From Nitrospirota bacterium (GTDB lineage Bacteria > Nitrospirota > Nitrospiria > Nitrospirales > Nitrospiraceae): a stretch of DNA of 55,292 nt. The translations under genes and the position numbers were made by a program. Of this stretch, positions 35,142 through 43,835 are shown piece by piece (positions within the stretch are counted from its first letter, which is position 1; each line of letters opens with the position of its first letter). The DNA is taken from contig JACQQM010000110.1 of the NCBI GenBank assembly GCA_016207025.1, positions 1 through 55,292 on the forward strand. Reading direction: 5' to 3'. The notes beneath the pieces are model-generated. The model searched no databases, was not told the DNA's origin, and saw nothing but the letters and a program-made list of their open reading frames with translations.

Positions 35142-37787
35142 TTATGCGCTGGTCAATTCCTTCACCAGCTTTCGTTCGTCGGATTCGGTTTTGACCACAC
35201 CGTTGAGGCGGGCATCCAGCAACCGGCCCAGGATAGTTTTGTAGAGCGGCCCCGGCTTGAGTCCCAGAGCCTTGAGATCGGAGCCGGTCAGCATGGGTTT
35301 GACATGCTGGTACGTGGTCAAGAACGCGGAAATCTGGCGCTTGACGGAGTCGGACTTGGTCTTGGCCATCAGGAACAGCAGAGTTTCGTCGGAGAGGCCG
35401 GACAGCACACGATACGTCTCGGCCGGACAGGGGGGCGGGCGTTTCATCAGACGGCGGAGGATGCCGTTCGAAGACACGTGGCCTATCCGGATCTTTGTGG
35501 CATACCGCTCCGGAACGGTCAGTCGCTTCAGGGTCTCCCCGACCGCCTTGCCCGGCAGCACCTCCATCAGCGCCATGAAATAGAGGACCCAGGGGTCCAT
35601 CTTCCGATCCAGATACAGCAGCCTGTACCAATCCAAGGCCCCCTCGACGGCCTTCAGAAGGGCCTCCAGCCGAGGCGACCACTTGAGGGTCGGGTGAATG
35701 AACCGGAGCAGGTCTAACTCCCCAAGCCGGGCCACCGCCTTGCGCGGCTCCTCCTCGGAGAACAGGAGCATGAGTTCCTCGAGAAGCCGGTGGCCGGAGA
35801 GGCGGTGAAAGAGGTCCATCTTGGCCGCGCCCTTGATCAAGGCAAGCGTCTCCCGGCCCAGCCGGAACCCGAACCGCCGCTCAAAGCGGATGGCCCGAAA
35901 CACGCGGGTCGGATCTTCCACGAAGCTCAGGCTATGGAGCACACGGATGGTTTTCTCTTTGAGATCGCGCCGGCCGCCGTAGAAGTCCAGCAGCTCCCCG
36001 AACTGCCGCGTGTTCAGACGGACGGCGAGCGTGTTGATCGTGAAGTCCCGGCGATAGAGATCCTTCTTGATCGAACTGCGCTCAACGGTGGGCAGCGCGG
36101 TTGGGTATTCGTAGTACTCGGTGCGGGCGGTGGCCACATCCAGCTTGAAGCCGTCCGGAAGGACGACGAGGGCGGTGCCGAAGCGCTCATGGACCTTGAC
36201 ACGCGCTCCCTTCCGGCGCCCGAGCGTACGGGCAAAGGCGATCCCGTCGCCCTCGATCACCAAGTCCAGGTCCAGGTTCTCACGTCCCAACAAGAGATCC
36301 CGGACGAATCCCCCCACCACATAGGCCGACACGCCCACTTCGTCGGCCAGCTCGCCGGCCTGCTCCAACACGGAGAAGACAGGGCCCGGCAGTCGCTCTT
36401 TCATCATGCCGCGAATATTGCGCCGGTCGGCTGGGTGCGAGAGAGCTGCCTCTTCCTGCCCTTTGACCCGAGCCCTGGCCGCCAGCAGGACGTCGTCATG
36501 CAGCGTGCGAAGCAGATCGGTCCGGGTGATCACCCCGATGACCCTGGCGTCCACGAGGATCGGGACGAACCGCTGGTTCAGCTCGATCATCCGGCCCTCG
36601 ATCTCGAGAAACGGCGTCTCCGGCGTCGCGGTGTACTGATCGGTCTGGACGAAGTTCTGGACGGCGGTCGCCGCGAACCCGTGAAAGAGGGCTTTCTGAA
36701 CGATCTCGCGCGTAATCAGGCCCCAGTACCGCCCCTTGCTGTCCAGAACGGGCAGCACATTGATCCCGTACTTGGTCATGCGGCCTTCGGCGTCGGCCAC
36801 GGTGGCGTCTTCGCCGATGACGATGACCGGCTTTGTCATGACGTCCCGCGCAAGCAGCGTGGGGCGGTAGCGTCCGGTCAGCAACTGCACCAGCCGTTCC
36901 TTGACCTCGATCAGGGTCTGCCCCTTGACGCTGGCCGCCGCCGCCACGGCATGGCCGCCGCCGCCGAACTCCTGGAGAAGCCGTCCCACGTCGATCTCGG
37001 GCCGTCGGCTGCGGCCGATGATCTCGATCTTGTCCTCCATCGCGACCGCGACCACCACCGCATCGTACCCCTCCAGTTCGGCCAGCTTGTGGACGACCTC
37101 CGCAAGGTCGCCCCGATACCGGTCATAGGGGCTGGTCGAGAGGAGCACCTTGCGGCCGTCCAGGTAATAGGTCTCGCTGGAGCGGAGAAGATCATTGAGC
37201 AGCGCGATCTGGTCCGGGTCCAGGTGGTGACGCAACGTGTCGGACACCACATTCAAATCAGCCCCGGCACGCAAGACCGCGGCCGCGGCGTCGAGGTCGC
37301 GGGGCGTCGTGGACGCATAGGCCAGCGAGCCGGTCTCTTCATAGAGTCCCAGCGCCAGCACGGTCGCCTCAAACGGGGTCAGCGGGAGGCGCTGCTCCTC
37401 CAGGCGCTCAATCATGACCGTGGTGGTCGCCCCGACCGGTTCGACAACGCGGAGGCCCGCTTGGAACGGGACCGTGTCTGCAAGATGGTGTGTATCAGGG
37501 TGGTGATCGTACACGTGGACCGAGACGTTCGGTTTGCCGCACAGGTCCTTAAGAGGACCGATGCGGTCGGGGTCCTGTGTGTCCACCAGGATCAGTCGCG
37601 TGACCTGCGCGAGATCAATCTCTTTGAGCCGCGCGATCCCAAGATCGTGCATGGCCATGAAGCTGCGGACGGCTTCCTGGGCTCCCCCCGGAAGAACCAG
37701 CACCGCGCCCGGGTAGAGTTTGCGCGCCGCGACCATGGAGGCCAGCCCGTCGAAGTCGGCGTTGAGATGGGTGGCAATCAGGTCCAT
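35142..37787 (-). CDS. DHH-CBS-CCA tRNA nucleotidyltransferase fusion, 881 aa
   Basis: Order: DHH/DHHA1 phosphoesterase (residues 1-310; HLNADFDG, VDTQDPD, YDHHPD, GGGGHAVAAAA), two CBS domains (about 316-435), then a class II CCA-adding/poly(A) polymerase head (VVGGFVRDLLLG at about 491, NLDLDLVIEG) and its RNA-binding helical domains (DFTINTLAVRL, EDPTRVFRAIRFERRF). This long architecture belongs to CBS-type A-adding or CCA enzymes that finish tRNA 3' ends. The DHH part may act as a nano-RNase. There is no neighbour in an operon. Confidence 0.92.
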   Translation of the reverse strand: MDLIATHLNADFDGLASMVAARKLYPGAVLVLPGGAQEAVRSFMAMHDLGIARLKEIDLAQVTRLILVDTQDPDRIGPLKDLCGKPNVSVHVYDHHPDTHHLADTVPFQAGLRVVEPVGATTTVMIERLEEQRLPLTPFEATVLALGLYEETGSLAYASTTPRDLDAAAAVLRAGADLNVVSDTLRHHLDPDQIALLNDLLRSSETYYLDGRKVLLSTSPYDRYRGDLAEVVHKLAELEGYDAVVVAVAMEDKIEIIGRSRRPEIDVGRLLQEFGGGGHAVAAAASVKGQTLIEVKERLVQLLTGRYRPTLLARDVMTKPVIVIGEDATVADAEGRMTKYGINVLPVLDSKGRYWGLITREIVQKALFHGFAATAVQNFVQTDQYTATPETPFLEIEGRMIELNQRFVPILVDARVIGVITRTDLLRTLHDDVLLAARARVKGQEEAALSHPADRRNIRGMMKERLPGPVFSVLEQAGELADEVGVSAYVVGGFVRDLLLGRENLDLDLVIEGDGIAFARTLGRRKGARVKVHERFGTALVVLPDGFKLDVATARTEYYEYPTALPTVERSSIKKDLYRRDFTINTLAVRLNTRQFGELLDFYGGRRDLKEKTIRVLHSLSFVEDPTRVFRAIRFERRFGFRLGRETLALIKGAAKMDLFHRLSGHRLLEELMLLFSEEEPRKAVARLGELDLLRFIHPTLKWSPRLEALLKAVEGALDWYRLLYLDRKMDPWVLYFMALMEVLPGKAVGETLKRLTVPERYATKIRIGHVSSNGILRRLMKRPPPCPAETYRVLSGLSDETLLFLMAKTKSDSVKRQISAFLTTYQHVKPMLTGSDLKALGLKPGPLYKTILGRLLDARLNGVVKTESDERKLVKELTSA

Positions 37788-37829
37788 GGGTAGATTCTAG
37801 CAGGAACGAGGCGGGGGGTTAAACTTCGG

Positions 37830-37860
37830 TTGACAAACGGCCGAACCCGCTACGCATAAT
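37830..37860 (+). promoter_or_regulatory. Likely promoter of the DsrE-like operon
   Basis: A perfect TTGACA is followed by CATAAT after 19 bases, slightly long. It lies about 125 bases before the first DsrE-like ATG and downstream of the divergent tRNA nucleotidyltransferase start. Confidence 0.4.
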
Positions 37861-37986
37861 GGGCGTGTCCGAGCTCATGGAGCTTCTCTCTCAGAGCTGG
37901 GAGGTGAGGAAAGCAGTGATTTTGATGTGAAATGGCGCAACGCATCATTCCATTATAGCCATTATAGGCGAGAAGGAGGTGCGGTT

Positions 37987-38313
37987 ATGGCGAAACATAT
38001 TTTCATCGAATCGCGTGATCCCTTCGATAGCGCCGACGTTGATTACTTTTCCGAGCTTGTTCAGGGAATCGCTAATCGTGGCCAGGAGGTAATCCTGTTC
38101 CTGGTGCAGAACGGCGTGCTTGCAACACGAAGGGGCTCAAAACACAACGAGAGGATCACGCAATTTATGAAACATAAAGTCAAGGTCGTGGCCGACGGAT
38201 TCTCGTTGAGAGAGCGAGGTATCAGTAAGCCCTTTGATGGGGTAGAAGTCGCCGATATGGATCACCTGGTTAAATTGCTCCTTGAACCAGGAACCAAAGC
38301 CATCTGGCACTAA
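37987..38313 (+). CDS. DsrE-like protein 1, 108 aa, no cysteine
   Basis: The DsrE/DsrF fold is indicated by KHIFIESRDPFDSADVDYFSELVQGIANRGQEVILFLVQNGVLATRRGS and the C-terminal DMDHLVKLLLEPGTKAIWH. The sequence contains no Cys, so it cannot carry sulfur itself and is probably a structural subunit. AAGGAGGTGCGGTT precedes ATG 37987; the 20-residue upstream extension of the track is rejected. It is the first gene of a tight three-gene operon with lower GC than its surroundings. Confidence 0.8.
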   Translation: MAKHIFIESRDPFDSADVDYFSELVQGIANRGQEVILFLVQNGVLATRRGSKHNERITQFMKHKVKVVADGFSLRERGISKPFDGVEVADMDHLVKLLLEPGTKAIWH

Positions 38314-38332
38314 CTTGAGAAGGAGGGGAATC

Positions 38333-38746
38333 ATGGCTTCCGGGAAAACCATCACAATCGCGATTATGGATGCCCCTTACGAGTCCGCCAATTCAACGAC
38401 CGCTTTGCGGATCATTCATGCTGCCTTGCAACAAGGGCACAACGTAAATGTTTTCGCCTATGAAGGGGCCGTTAATCTCACGATGAAGGCACAGCAGCCC
38501 CATGCCAACCCTGTAAAAGGGACCACAGTGGAACAGGAACAGCATCCGACTACCAAGGACTGGATCGCATCGCTGTTTAAGTTAGCAAAGGATAAGGGTG
38601 TTAAGCTGGATTGGAACAATTGCGGACTGTGTGTTGATGAGAGAGGTGCTGGGGATTGGATTGAAGGGCCCAGACGAGGAAGCCCTAAGGACTTTCTGGA
38701 AGCTTCGTCAGCGAGCGATGCCACGCTTGTGATCCCAACGAAATAG
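38333..38746 (+). CDS. DsrE/TusD-like protein 2 with Cys pair, 137 aa
   Basis: The fold is visible as TITIAIMDAPYESANSTTALRIIHAALQQGHNVNVFAYEGAVNLTM. The motif NNCGLCVDERG (Cys at about residues 102 and 105) is at the position used as the persulfide site in TusD/DsrE-type sulfur relay proteins. It is the only member of the operon with cysteines and so the likely sulfur carrier. AGGAGGGGAATC precedes the ATG, 19 bases after the first gene. Confidence 0.82.
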   Translation: MASGKTITIAIMDAPYESANSTTALRIIHAALQQGHNVNVFAYEGAVNLTMKAQQPHANPVKGTTVEQEQHPTTKDWIASLFKLAKDKGVKLDWNNCGLCVDERGAGDWIEGPRRGSPKDFLEASSASDATLVIPTK

Positions 38747-38760
38747 AAGGAGTGGAAACC

Positions 38761-39144
38761 ATGCCGAAGATTCTTAACATAGTTGAAACGGCCTATAGGG
38801 CAACTATCGAGGAACAGGACGACACCATTCTTTGGCTCACACACGCCCTGAAGAATGCCGGGGCGGACATCTCCCTTCTCCTCAGAGCCAATGCGGTCAA
38901 TTATGCCGTTAAAGGTCAGGACGCCTCCGGCCTGGTGTTCGGAGAAGCTTCTATGGCTCACTCTCCTGAAATCGACAAGGATCTGGAAAAACTGGCCGCG
39001 AAGGGAGTGCCTGTTTACCTTGTGGAAGAAGATGCCAAGGAGCGTGGCTTATCTGATGCAGATTTGATTTCCGGTGTTAAAAAGATCTCGCGCCGGGACT
39101 TGCCGGAACTTATTGATCAGCATCCTCAAGTCTGGCATTGGTGA
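38761..39144 (+). CDS. DsrE-like protein 3, 127 aa, no cysteine
   Basis: DsrE-type pattern: KILNIVETAYRATIEEQDDTILWLTHALKNAGADISLLLRANAVNYAVKGQ, then LAAKGVPVYLVEEDAKERGL and a C-terminal QHPQVWHW. The similar C-termini of subunits 1 and 3 (KAIWH, QVWHW) recall DsrH/TusB endings. It has no Cys. ATG 38761 is placed eight bases after AAGGAG; the track start adds MET. It ends 21 bases before the convergent glycosyltransferase. Confidence 0.8.
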   Translation: MPKILNIVETAYRATIEEQDDTILWLTHALKNAGADISLLLRANAVNYAVKGQDASGLVFGEASMAHSPEIDKDLEKLAAKGVPVYLVEEDAKERGLSDADLISGVKKISRRDLPELIDQHPQVWHW

Positions 39145-39165
39145 TCGGTTAGTATCCTTTTTACC

Positions 39166-39843
39166 TCAGCGAATATCCTGAAAGAACGCGCGAGGCCGAA
39201 CCGGCAGGCGAAACTCGACAGAGAGGATGATGAGAAGGACGCGGGCAAAGCTGCGCCAAACGCCCATCTTGACGAACTTACGCGAATCGGTAATCACCGG
39301 TGGTGCAAGGAGCACAGGAGTGGTCACGCGGACCAACTGCTCACAGAACGCGACATCCTCCAAGATCGGCTGATCCGGGAACCCGCCGAGCTGTTCGAAG
39401 AGCGACCGCCGGACGAACATCGCCTGATCGCCGTAGAGAACCCGACTGTGCCGGCATCGGAAATTGTCCAGAAGGGAGACCAGCCGCAGCCGCCAGTCGT
39501 TTCCTGAGAAGCGGTGTAAAAACCCACCAGCCTGGACCGACGCGTCTGTCTCCAAAGCGTTGAGCCGCGCGAGAGCGCCCTCCGGCAGCAGGGTATCAGC
39601 GTGGAGAAACAGCAGCCACTCGCCGGACGCACATCGCGCGCCGGCATTCATCTGTGAGGCGCGGCCCTTGGGCGCGGGTAGCAAACGGACTCGCGGTTCA
39701 ACCCGGACTATTTCGCAGGTCCGATCCACGCTCCCGCCATCGACCACGATCACTTCATAGTTGCCGGGCTGTTTGAGCAGATGGCGCAGCGTCGCCGGAA
39801 GGGCCACTTCTTCATTGTATGTCGGGATGATAACGGAGATCAT
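39166..39843 (-). CDS. TIGR04283-type family 2 glycosyltransferase, 225 aa
   Basis: This is a GT-A fold transferase: SVIIPTYNEEVALPATLRHLL, VVDGGSVDRTCEIV, GRASQMNAGARCASGEWLLFLHADTLLP, and RVLYGDQAMFVRRSLFEQLGGFPDQPILEDVAFCEQL. These match TIGR04283, a family often found near arsenosugar or related biosynthesis and DUF547/TVP38-type genes. The acceptor is unknown. No ribosome binding site exists; heptad array E runs right up to the ATG, so translation may depend on re-initiation after the ferritin-like gene. Confidence 0.88.
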   Translation of the reverse strand: MISVIIPTYNEEVALPATLRHLLKQPGNYEVIVVDGGSVDRTCEIVRVEPRVRLLPAPKGRASQMNAGARCASGEWLLFLHADTLLPEGALARLNALETDASVQAGGFLHRFSGNDWRLRLVSLLDNFRCRHSRVLYGDQAMFVRRSLFEQLGGFPDQPILEDVAFCEQLVRVTTPVLLAPPVITDSRKFVKMGVWRSFARVLLIILSVEFRLPVRPRAFFQDIR

Positions 39844-39930
39844 AGTTTCTAGTTTTGAGTTGTGAGTGTTGAGTTCTTAGTTGTTGCAGAGCCGGGCCAA
39901 CTCAAAACTAAAAACTCAGAACTCATAACT
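39844..39930. repeat. Heptad hairpin array E (AGTTNNN)
   Basis: The left arm has six units in register: AGTTTCT AGTTTTG AGTTGTG AGTGTTG AGTTCTT AGTTGTT. The right arm reverse-complements to AGTTATG AGTTCTG AGTTTTT AGTTTTG AGTT. The arms enclose a 13-base GC-rich loop. It encodes the C-terminus of the ferritin-like protein and occupies the leader of the glycosyltransferase. Confidence 0.85.
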
Positions 39931-40580
39931 GCGCTATTCGCGCCCGCTGGCACCAGCCAGTCGGGCAAGTAGCGCCTAGCGTCCGACGCATAGGCGGACG
40001 GATCTTCGTCAATGGATTCAAACAGATCCCTCAGCATGGTCACCATTTCCTCAGTGAGCGCGAGGTACTCCTGCGCGCGGGGTCGGAGGGCTTCCGGGGA
40101 AGTCTCACCGCGGGCAAAGGCTCGCTCCAGCATACGGTGGCCGAACGCGTGATGAGCCTCTTCTTGGCACAACAGGATGCGGCGCAGGCGACCGAAAGCA
40201 ACTTTCCGTCTCTCCAACCCTTCCTCGATCCGCCTAAGGATCGCCTCCCCAAGGCCTTCTAGAATGATCTGCTCGGCCAGGAGCGTCTCGGCGAAGTTGC
40301 CCTGACGGATCGCCTGATCTATGAGGGCGCGATAACGTTCCAACGGCGGGAGCAAGGGGCAGGCGCCGAGATGGCGCGGGGCCAGCCATGCGATGGCTCC
40401 CTGAAAAACCACGGCATGGTACGACTCTTGTCTGGCCTGTCCCAAGAGAAACCGGCGCATGCCCGGTTCAGGGGCCAGCGCGGCCTGTGCTGTGGCACAG
40501 TCATGGGCCAGGCGCTCGCCCTGCTCCAAGAATCGTAGGAGCCGTGCGATCGGCGCCCGCTCGTCAGGATAGACCAGCAT
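39849..40580 (-). CDS. Ferritin-like (di-iron) protein, about 243 aa
   Basis: A four-helix ferritin-like fold is suggested by repeated E(x)nExxH elements: RQESYHAVVFQGA, NFAETLLAEQIILEGLGEAIL and ILLCQEEAHHAFGHRML, which could hold two metal ions. The function is unknown; relatives occur with DUF547 proteins. GTGGAGGTTCGCC fixes ATG 40580, overlapping DUF547 by 17 bases. The last 25 or so residues (SSEFLVLSWPGSATTKNSTLTTQN) are translated repeat array E and probably not part of the fold. Confidence 0.75.
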   Translation of the reverse strand: MLVYPDERAPIARLLRFLEQGERLAHDCATAQAALAPEPGMRRFLLGQARQESYHAVVFQGAIAWLAPRHLGACPLLPPLERYRALIDQAIRQGNFAETLLAEQIILEGLGEAILRRIEEGLERRKVAFGRLRRILLCQEEAHHAFGHRMLERAFARGETSPEALRPRAQEYLALTEEMVTMLRDLFESIDEDPSAYASDARRYLPDWLVPAGANSAVMSSEFLVLSWPGSATTKNSTLTTQN

Positions 40581-41364
40581 GGCGAACCTCCACGGGAGGC
40601 GGGCCATTCAGCCGCCAGTCATAGTCGAGGAATCGCACGGCATAGGATGCGGTCTCCAGGTCTTGTGCCAAATCCGAGTCGGTCACGTAGTGCTTCACGT
40701 AGTTGATGAGTGAGCCGGAATGCGCCACAAAGTCCTCCTCAAACCAGTTGAAGATCATCGAGAGGTAGGCAATCTTCCGTTCGCGGTCAAATCGGTTCCG
40801 GGCTGGATCGTTGATGAAGTCTCGCGCGCTCTGCTCCAGTTGCTCGTCGAGCTTGTCCGCTGTGTAAACCCAGGACTGGAGTCTGGGACACGAGCTGGAT
40901 GCACATACGATGGCAAAGTGAATGCGCGGCTCCCGGAAGTCCGGGATCAGGAGTTTTCTCTCTAGGTCATAGAGGTTAATGGCCGCTCCTCCGACCACGT
41001 AGGCCCGGCCGATAAAGTAGCGGTACCGCCCGACAAGCGTCAGCGGGGAATAGCCGTCCAGGATGCCCTGGATCGCGAAGGCATTGTAGGCGTTGATCCA
41101 GAACACCAGTCGGTCCTGGCGCGTGGGCAAACTGTTCGGGTCAACCCGCGACAGTTGCCGGAGATAGGATTGGAACCGACCATCGGCCGCAATGCCCGGA
41201 TACTTCACGACGCCATCCATCACGTGAACCCGGAGGATCTCCCCGAAGGCCTGATGGGAGAAGTCCTTCGATGCAATGGGGTCCTGTGGATTGAACGCCC
41301 TTGGCACCGTCGAGCAGCCGGCCATCACGATCAGCACCGCCAGCAAGGCAGCACAGAGTCTCAT
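40564..41364 (-). CDS. DUF547 lipoprotein, 266 aa
   Basis: The signal peptide with lipobox VMAGC (Cys 17) is followed by a complete DUF547 domain: RQDRLVFWINAYNAFAIQGILDGYSPLTLVG, INLYDLERKLL, PRIHFAIVCASSSCPRL and DFINDPARN. The HFAIVCASSSCP motif suggests a thiol-peptidase-like or structural Cys/His site. The biochemical role is not established. It follows DUF3047 by 108 bases in the same strand series. Confidence 0.88.
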   Translation of the reverse strand: MRLCAALLAVLIVMAGCSTVPRAFNPQDPIASKDFSHQAFGEILRVHVMDGVVKYPGIAADGRFQSYLRQLSRVDPNSLPTRQDRLVFWINAYNAFAIQGILDGYSPLTLVGRYRYFIGRAYVVGGAAINLYDLERKLLIPDFREPRIHFAIVCASSSCPRLQSWVYTADKLDEQLEQSARDFINDPARNRFDRERKIAYLSMIFNWFEEDFVAHSGSLINYVKHYVTDSDLAQDLETASYAVRFLDYDWRLNGPPPVEVRHAGLS

Positions 41365-41472
41365 TTCGTCCTCACGTCAGTCATCTCGAACCTCGGGTTT
41401 GACCGAAGCGGGCGTGATCAGTCTCCTCATCTCTCGGCCAGCAAGGCCTGAATCTGTTTCGAAGCGCGCCGT

Positions 41473-42237
41473 TCAATTGGTGGCCATTCTGAAAACGATG
41501 TCGCCGTAATACGCCGTTGCCGTCTCGCCCGTGTTGTCAGTATCGGTCATGATCGCTACCCCCGAGATCATCGGCGGGTCCTCACCGAAGGCCTTCTTGT
41601 AATCTTCGTACAGATTGCGTTCCTCACTGACCCATTGATTGAGGCGCTCGGCGCCGCTTTCGACCACGATCATCCTGGCTCGATCGGTATAAGGATTTGG
41701 CACCACCGTGCCTTTGGGCGCCTTGCTCTCCCAGATGTAGTTGATCGCGCCGATGGGCGGATACTGCCCGTACAGCAAGCGGGCCGTTTCGTATTTCGCC
41801 TTCTCAAAGATGCCGACCTTATCAGGATTGTATTCGAAGGTGATATAGAGCCGGGCCGGGTAATCGTCGCCCTCCTTCTTGGTGACATCACCCTTCTTGA
41901 ACACATTGGCGACTTTCCAGCGCCACTGGACAATCGGGTATTCCTGTGGATTGATCCTGATTTCCCTGGTCAGACCGGACGACGCCGCCTCGCTGGTAGC
42001 TTTCACTACTACGGCATCACCGTCCTTGATCAGCTCGTACGCCGTATGCCGCTCGATTTTTTTGAAGGTCAGGGGCTTCCAACCGTCTGGAGGACCGGCG
42101 CCTTCCTGTTCGGCGGAGAACTTGCCCACCTCGAGGACCGAGCCGGACTCGGAAAAGGCCACCGGCACCAGCACCGACAGACCCACAAACCCCAGCATGG
42201 CGGCCAGACGTCCCAGCTTCCTGATCGTAGAATCCAC
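41473..42237 (-). CDS. DUF3047 exported protein, 254 aa
   Basis: The signal sequence is GRLAAMLGFVGLSVLVPVAFS. A DUF3047 domain follows: VEVGKF-type start, DGWKPLTFKKIERHTAYELI, VQWRWKVANVFKKGDVTKKEGDDYPARLYITFEY, NYIWESKAPKGTVVPNPYTDRARMIVVESG, DYKKAFGEDPPMISGVAIMTDTDNTGETATAYYGDI. The fold is probably a beta-sandwich of unknown function, likely periplasmic. GTG 42237 is nine bases after GGAG and 23 bases past the oxidoreductase stop. Confidence 0.87.
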   Translation of the reverse strand: MDSTIRKLGRLAAMLGFVGLSVLVPVAFSESGSVLEVGKFSAEQEGAGPPDGWKPLTFKKIERHTAYELIKDGDAVVVKATSEAASSGLTREIRINPQEYPIVQWRWKVANVFKKGDVTKKEGDDYPARLYITFEYNPDKVGIFEKAKYETARLLYGQYPPIGAINYIWESKAPKGTVVPNPYTDRARMIVVESGAERLNQWVSEERNLYEDYKKAFGEDPPMISGVAIMTDTDNTGETATAYYGDIVFRMATN

Positions 42238-42260
42238 GCCGGCTGCTCCGAGAAACCCTT

Positions 42261-43817
42261 TTATTTCCTGGTCCAGGCGAACCACTTCTTAAGCGTGTTT
42301 TTCTGGCCCTCGGTGAAGTGGGCCTTACGCCAGGCATTGGCTACTTTCTTGATCACCTCCGCCTGAGTTGGATAGGGATGGATCGTGCCGGCGATGGTCT
42401 TCAAGCCTGCGCCCGCCTTCATGGCAAACGTGAATTCACTGATCATGTCGCCGGCATGGGCAGCCACGATCGTGGCGCCGAGAATTTGGTCGGTGCCCTT
42501 TTTGACGTGCACCCGGGCCATCCCTTCGTCCTCGCCGTCCAATATGGCGCGGTCCACTTCGTCGAGTTTGTAGGTGTAGGTCTCCACCTCGATACCCTTA
42601 CCCTTCGCGTCGGCTTCGTACATGCCGACGTGGGCGATCTCCGGATCCGTGAAGGTACACCAAGGCATGATCAAGGATTCCACGCTGGCGTTCCCCAATC
42701 CGAAAGGATGCGGGAAAAGCGCATTCTGGATCACGATCTGGGCCATGGCATCGGCTGCGTGGGTGAACTTGTACTGGGAGCAGATATCCCCCGCGGCGTA
42801 GATATTTGGGTTGGTCGTTTGGAGCCGGTCGTTGACTTTGACGCCGATCTTGTCGTATTCGACGCCGGCCGTTTCCAGTCCCAGCCCGTCCACATTCGCC
42901 GCGCGGCCGGCGCCGACCAGGATTTCACCCACCGTGATATCGTAGTGTTGGCCGTGCGAGTCCACCGTCATCCGCTTGCCGCCATCCGTTTTGCCGATCT
43001 TCAATTCCTTGCCGCAACAGAGCAGCTGGATACCGTCGCGGAGCATCGACTGGTGGACGATTTCCGCCGCGTCGCGGTCTTCGTTCGGCATGATGCCATG
43101 CAGGGCCTCAATGAGGTACACCTGACTGCCGAAACGGGCAAACGATTGCGCCAGCTCGCATCCGATCGGTCCAGCCCCGATGACACCCAGGCTGGTCGGC
43201 AGCTCGGTCAGCGTAAAGACCGTTTCGTTCGTGAGATAGCCGGCTTCCTTTAACCCCGGAACGGGCGGAGCGGCCGCGCGGGCGCCGGTGCAGATCGCCG
43301 CTTTTTTGAAATGCAGGGTCTTGCCATCAACTTCAATGGTGTCCGGTCCGGTGAACCGGCCCTCGCCGATAAACACATCGACGCCCAGGCTCTTGTACCG
43401 CTGGGCCGAATCCGTATGGCTGATCCTCGCGCGGAGCCGCCGCATGCGGGCCATGGCCTGGCCAAAGTCGTACTGCACATGGTCCGGGATGTGTAAGCCA
43501 AATTCATGAGCCTTTTTCATCTCGGCCCAGGTCCGGGAAGCCCGAATGACGCCTTTCGAGGGTACACAGCCGACGTTCAGACAATCCCCGCCCATCAGGT
43601 GCCGCTCGATCAACGCGACCTTGGCGCCTAGAGCCGACGCGACCGCCGCCGTGACCAGCCCCGCGGTCCCGGCGCCGATCACCACCAGGTTGTACCGCCC
43701 GGTGGGCTCAGGGTTCACCCAAGTCGGGGGATGGACATTATTGACCAGAGCCCGGTTGTGTTCGTCCTCCGGAAGGACGGTCACTGCTTCTCGATGGGCC
43801 TCCGCCGTCTGTATCAT
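42261..43817 (-). CDS. FAD/NAD(P) disulfide oxidoreductase (MerA-like core)
   Basis: This is a class I pyridine nucleotide-disulfide oxidoreductase: FAD motif VVIGAGTAGLVTAAVASALG, redox-active CLNVGCVPSK (Cys pair at about residue 79), NAD(P) motif LGVIGAGPIGCELAQSFARFG, and the dimerisation domain with HPYPTQAEVIKKVAN. It lacks the N-terminal heavy-metal domain and the C-terminal vicinal Cys pair of mercuric reductase, so mercury reduction is unlikely. GAGGG precedes ATG 43817. It follows the TVP38 gene by 18 bases. Confidence 0.92.
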   Translation of the reverse strand: MIQTAEAHREAVTVLPEDEHNRALVNNVHPPTWVNPEPTGRYNLVVIGAGTAGLVTAAVASALGAKVALIERHLMGGDCLNVGCVPSKGVIRASRTWAEMKKAHEFGLHIPDHVQYDFGQAMARMRRLRARISHTDSAQRYKSLGVDVFIGEGRFTGPDTIEVDGKTLHFKKAAICTGARAAAPPVPGLKEAGYLTNETVFTLTELPTSLGVIGAGPIGCELAQSFARFGSQVYLIEALHGIMPNEDRDAAEIVHQSMLRDGIQLLCCGKELKIGKTDGGKRMTVDSHGQHYDITVGEILVGAGRAANVDGLGLETAGVEYDKIGVKVNDRLQTTNPNIYAAGDICSQYKFTHAADAMAQIVIQNALFPHPFGLGNASVESLIMPWCTFTDPEIAHVGMYEADAKGKGIEVETYTYKLDEVDRAILDGEDEGMARVHVKKGTDQILGATIVAAHAGDMISEFTFAMKAGAGLKTIAGTIHPYPTQAEVIKKVANAWRKAHFTEGQKNTLKKWFAWTRK

Positions 43818-43835
43818 AGGATCCCTCACAGCTTC

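Noticed and set aside
35790-37793. 667-aa plus-strand ORF
   Set aside because: Antisense of the DHH-CBS-CCA gene, whose motifs are unambiguous.
42261-43817. Mercury resistance operon
   Set aside because: The MerA-like protein lacks the heavy-metal domain and C-terminal Cys pair, and there is no merR, merT or merP.
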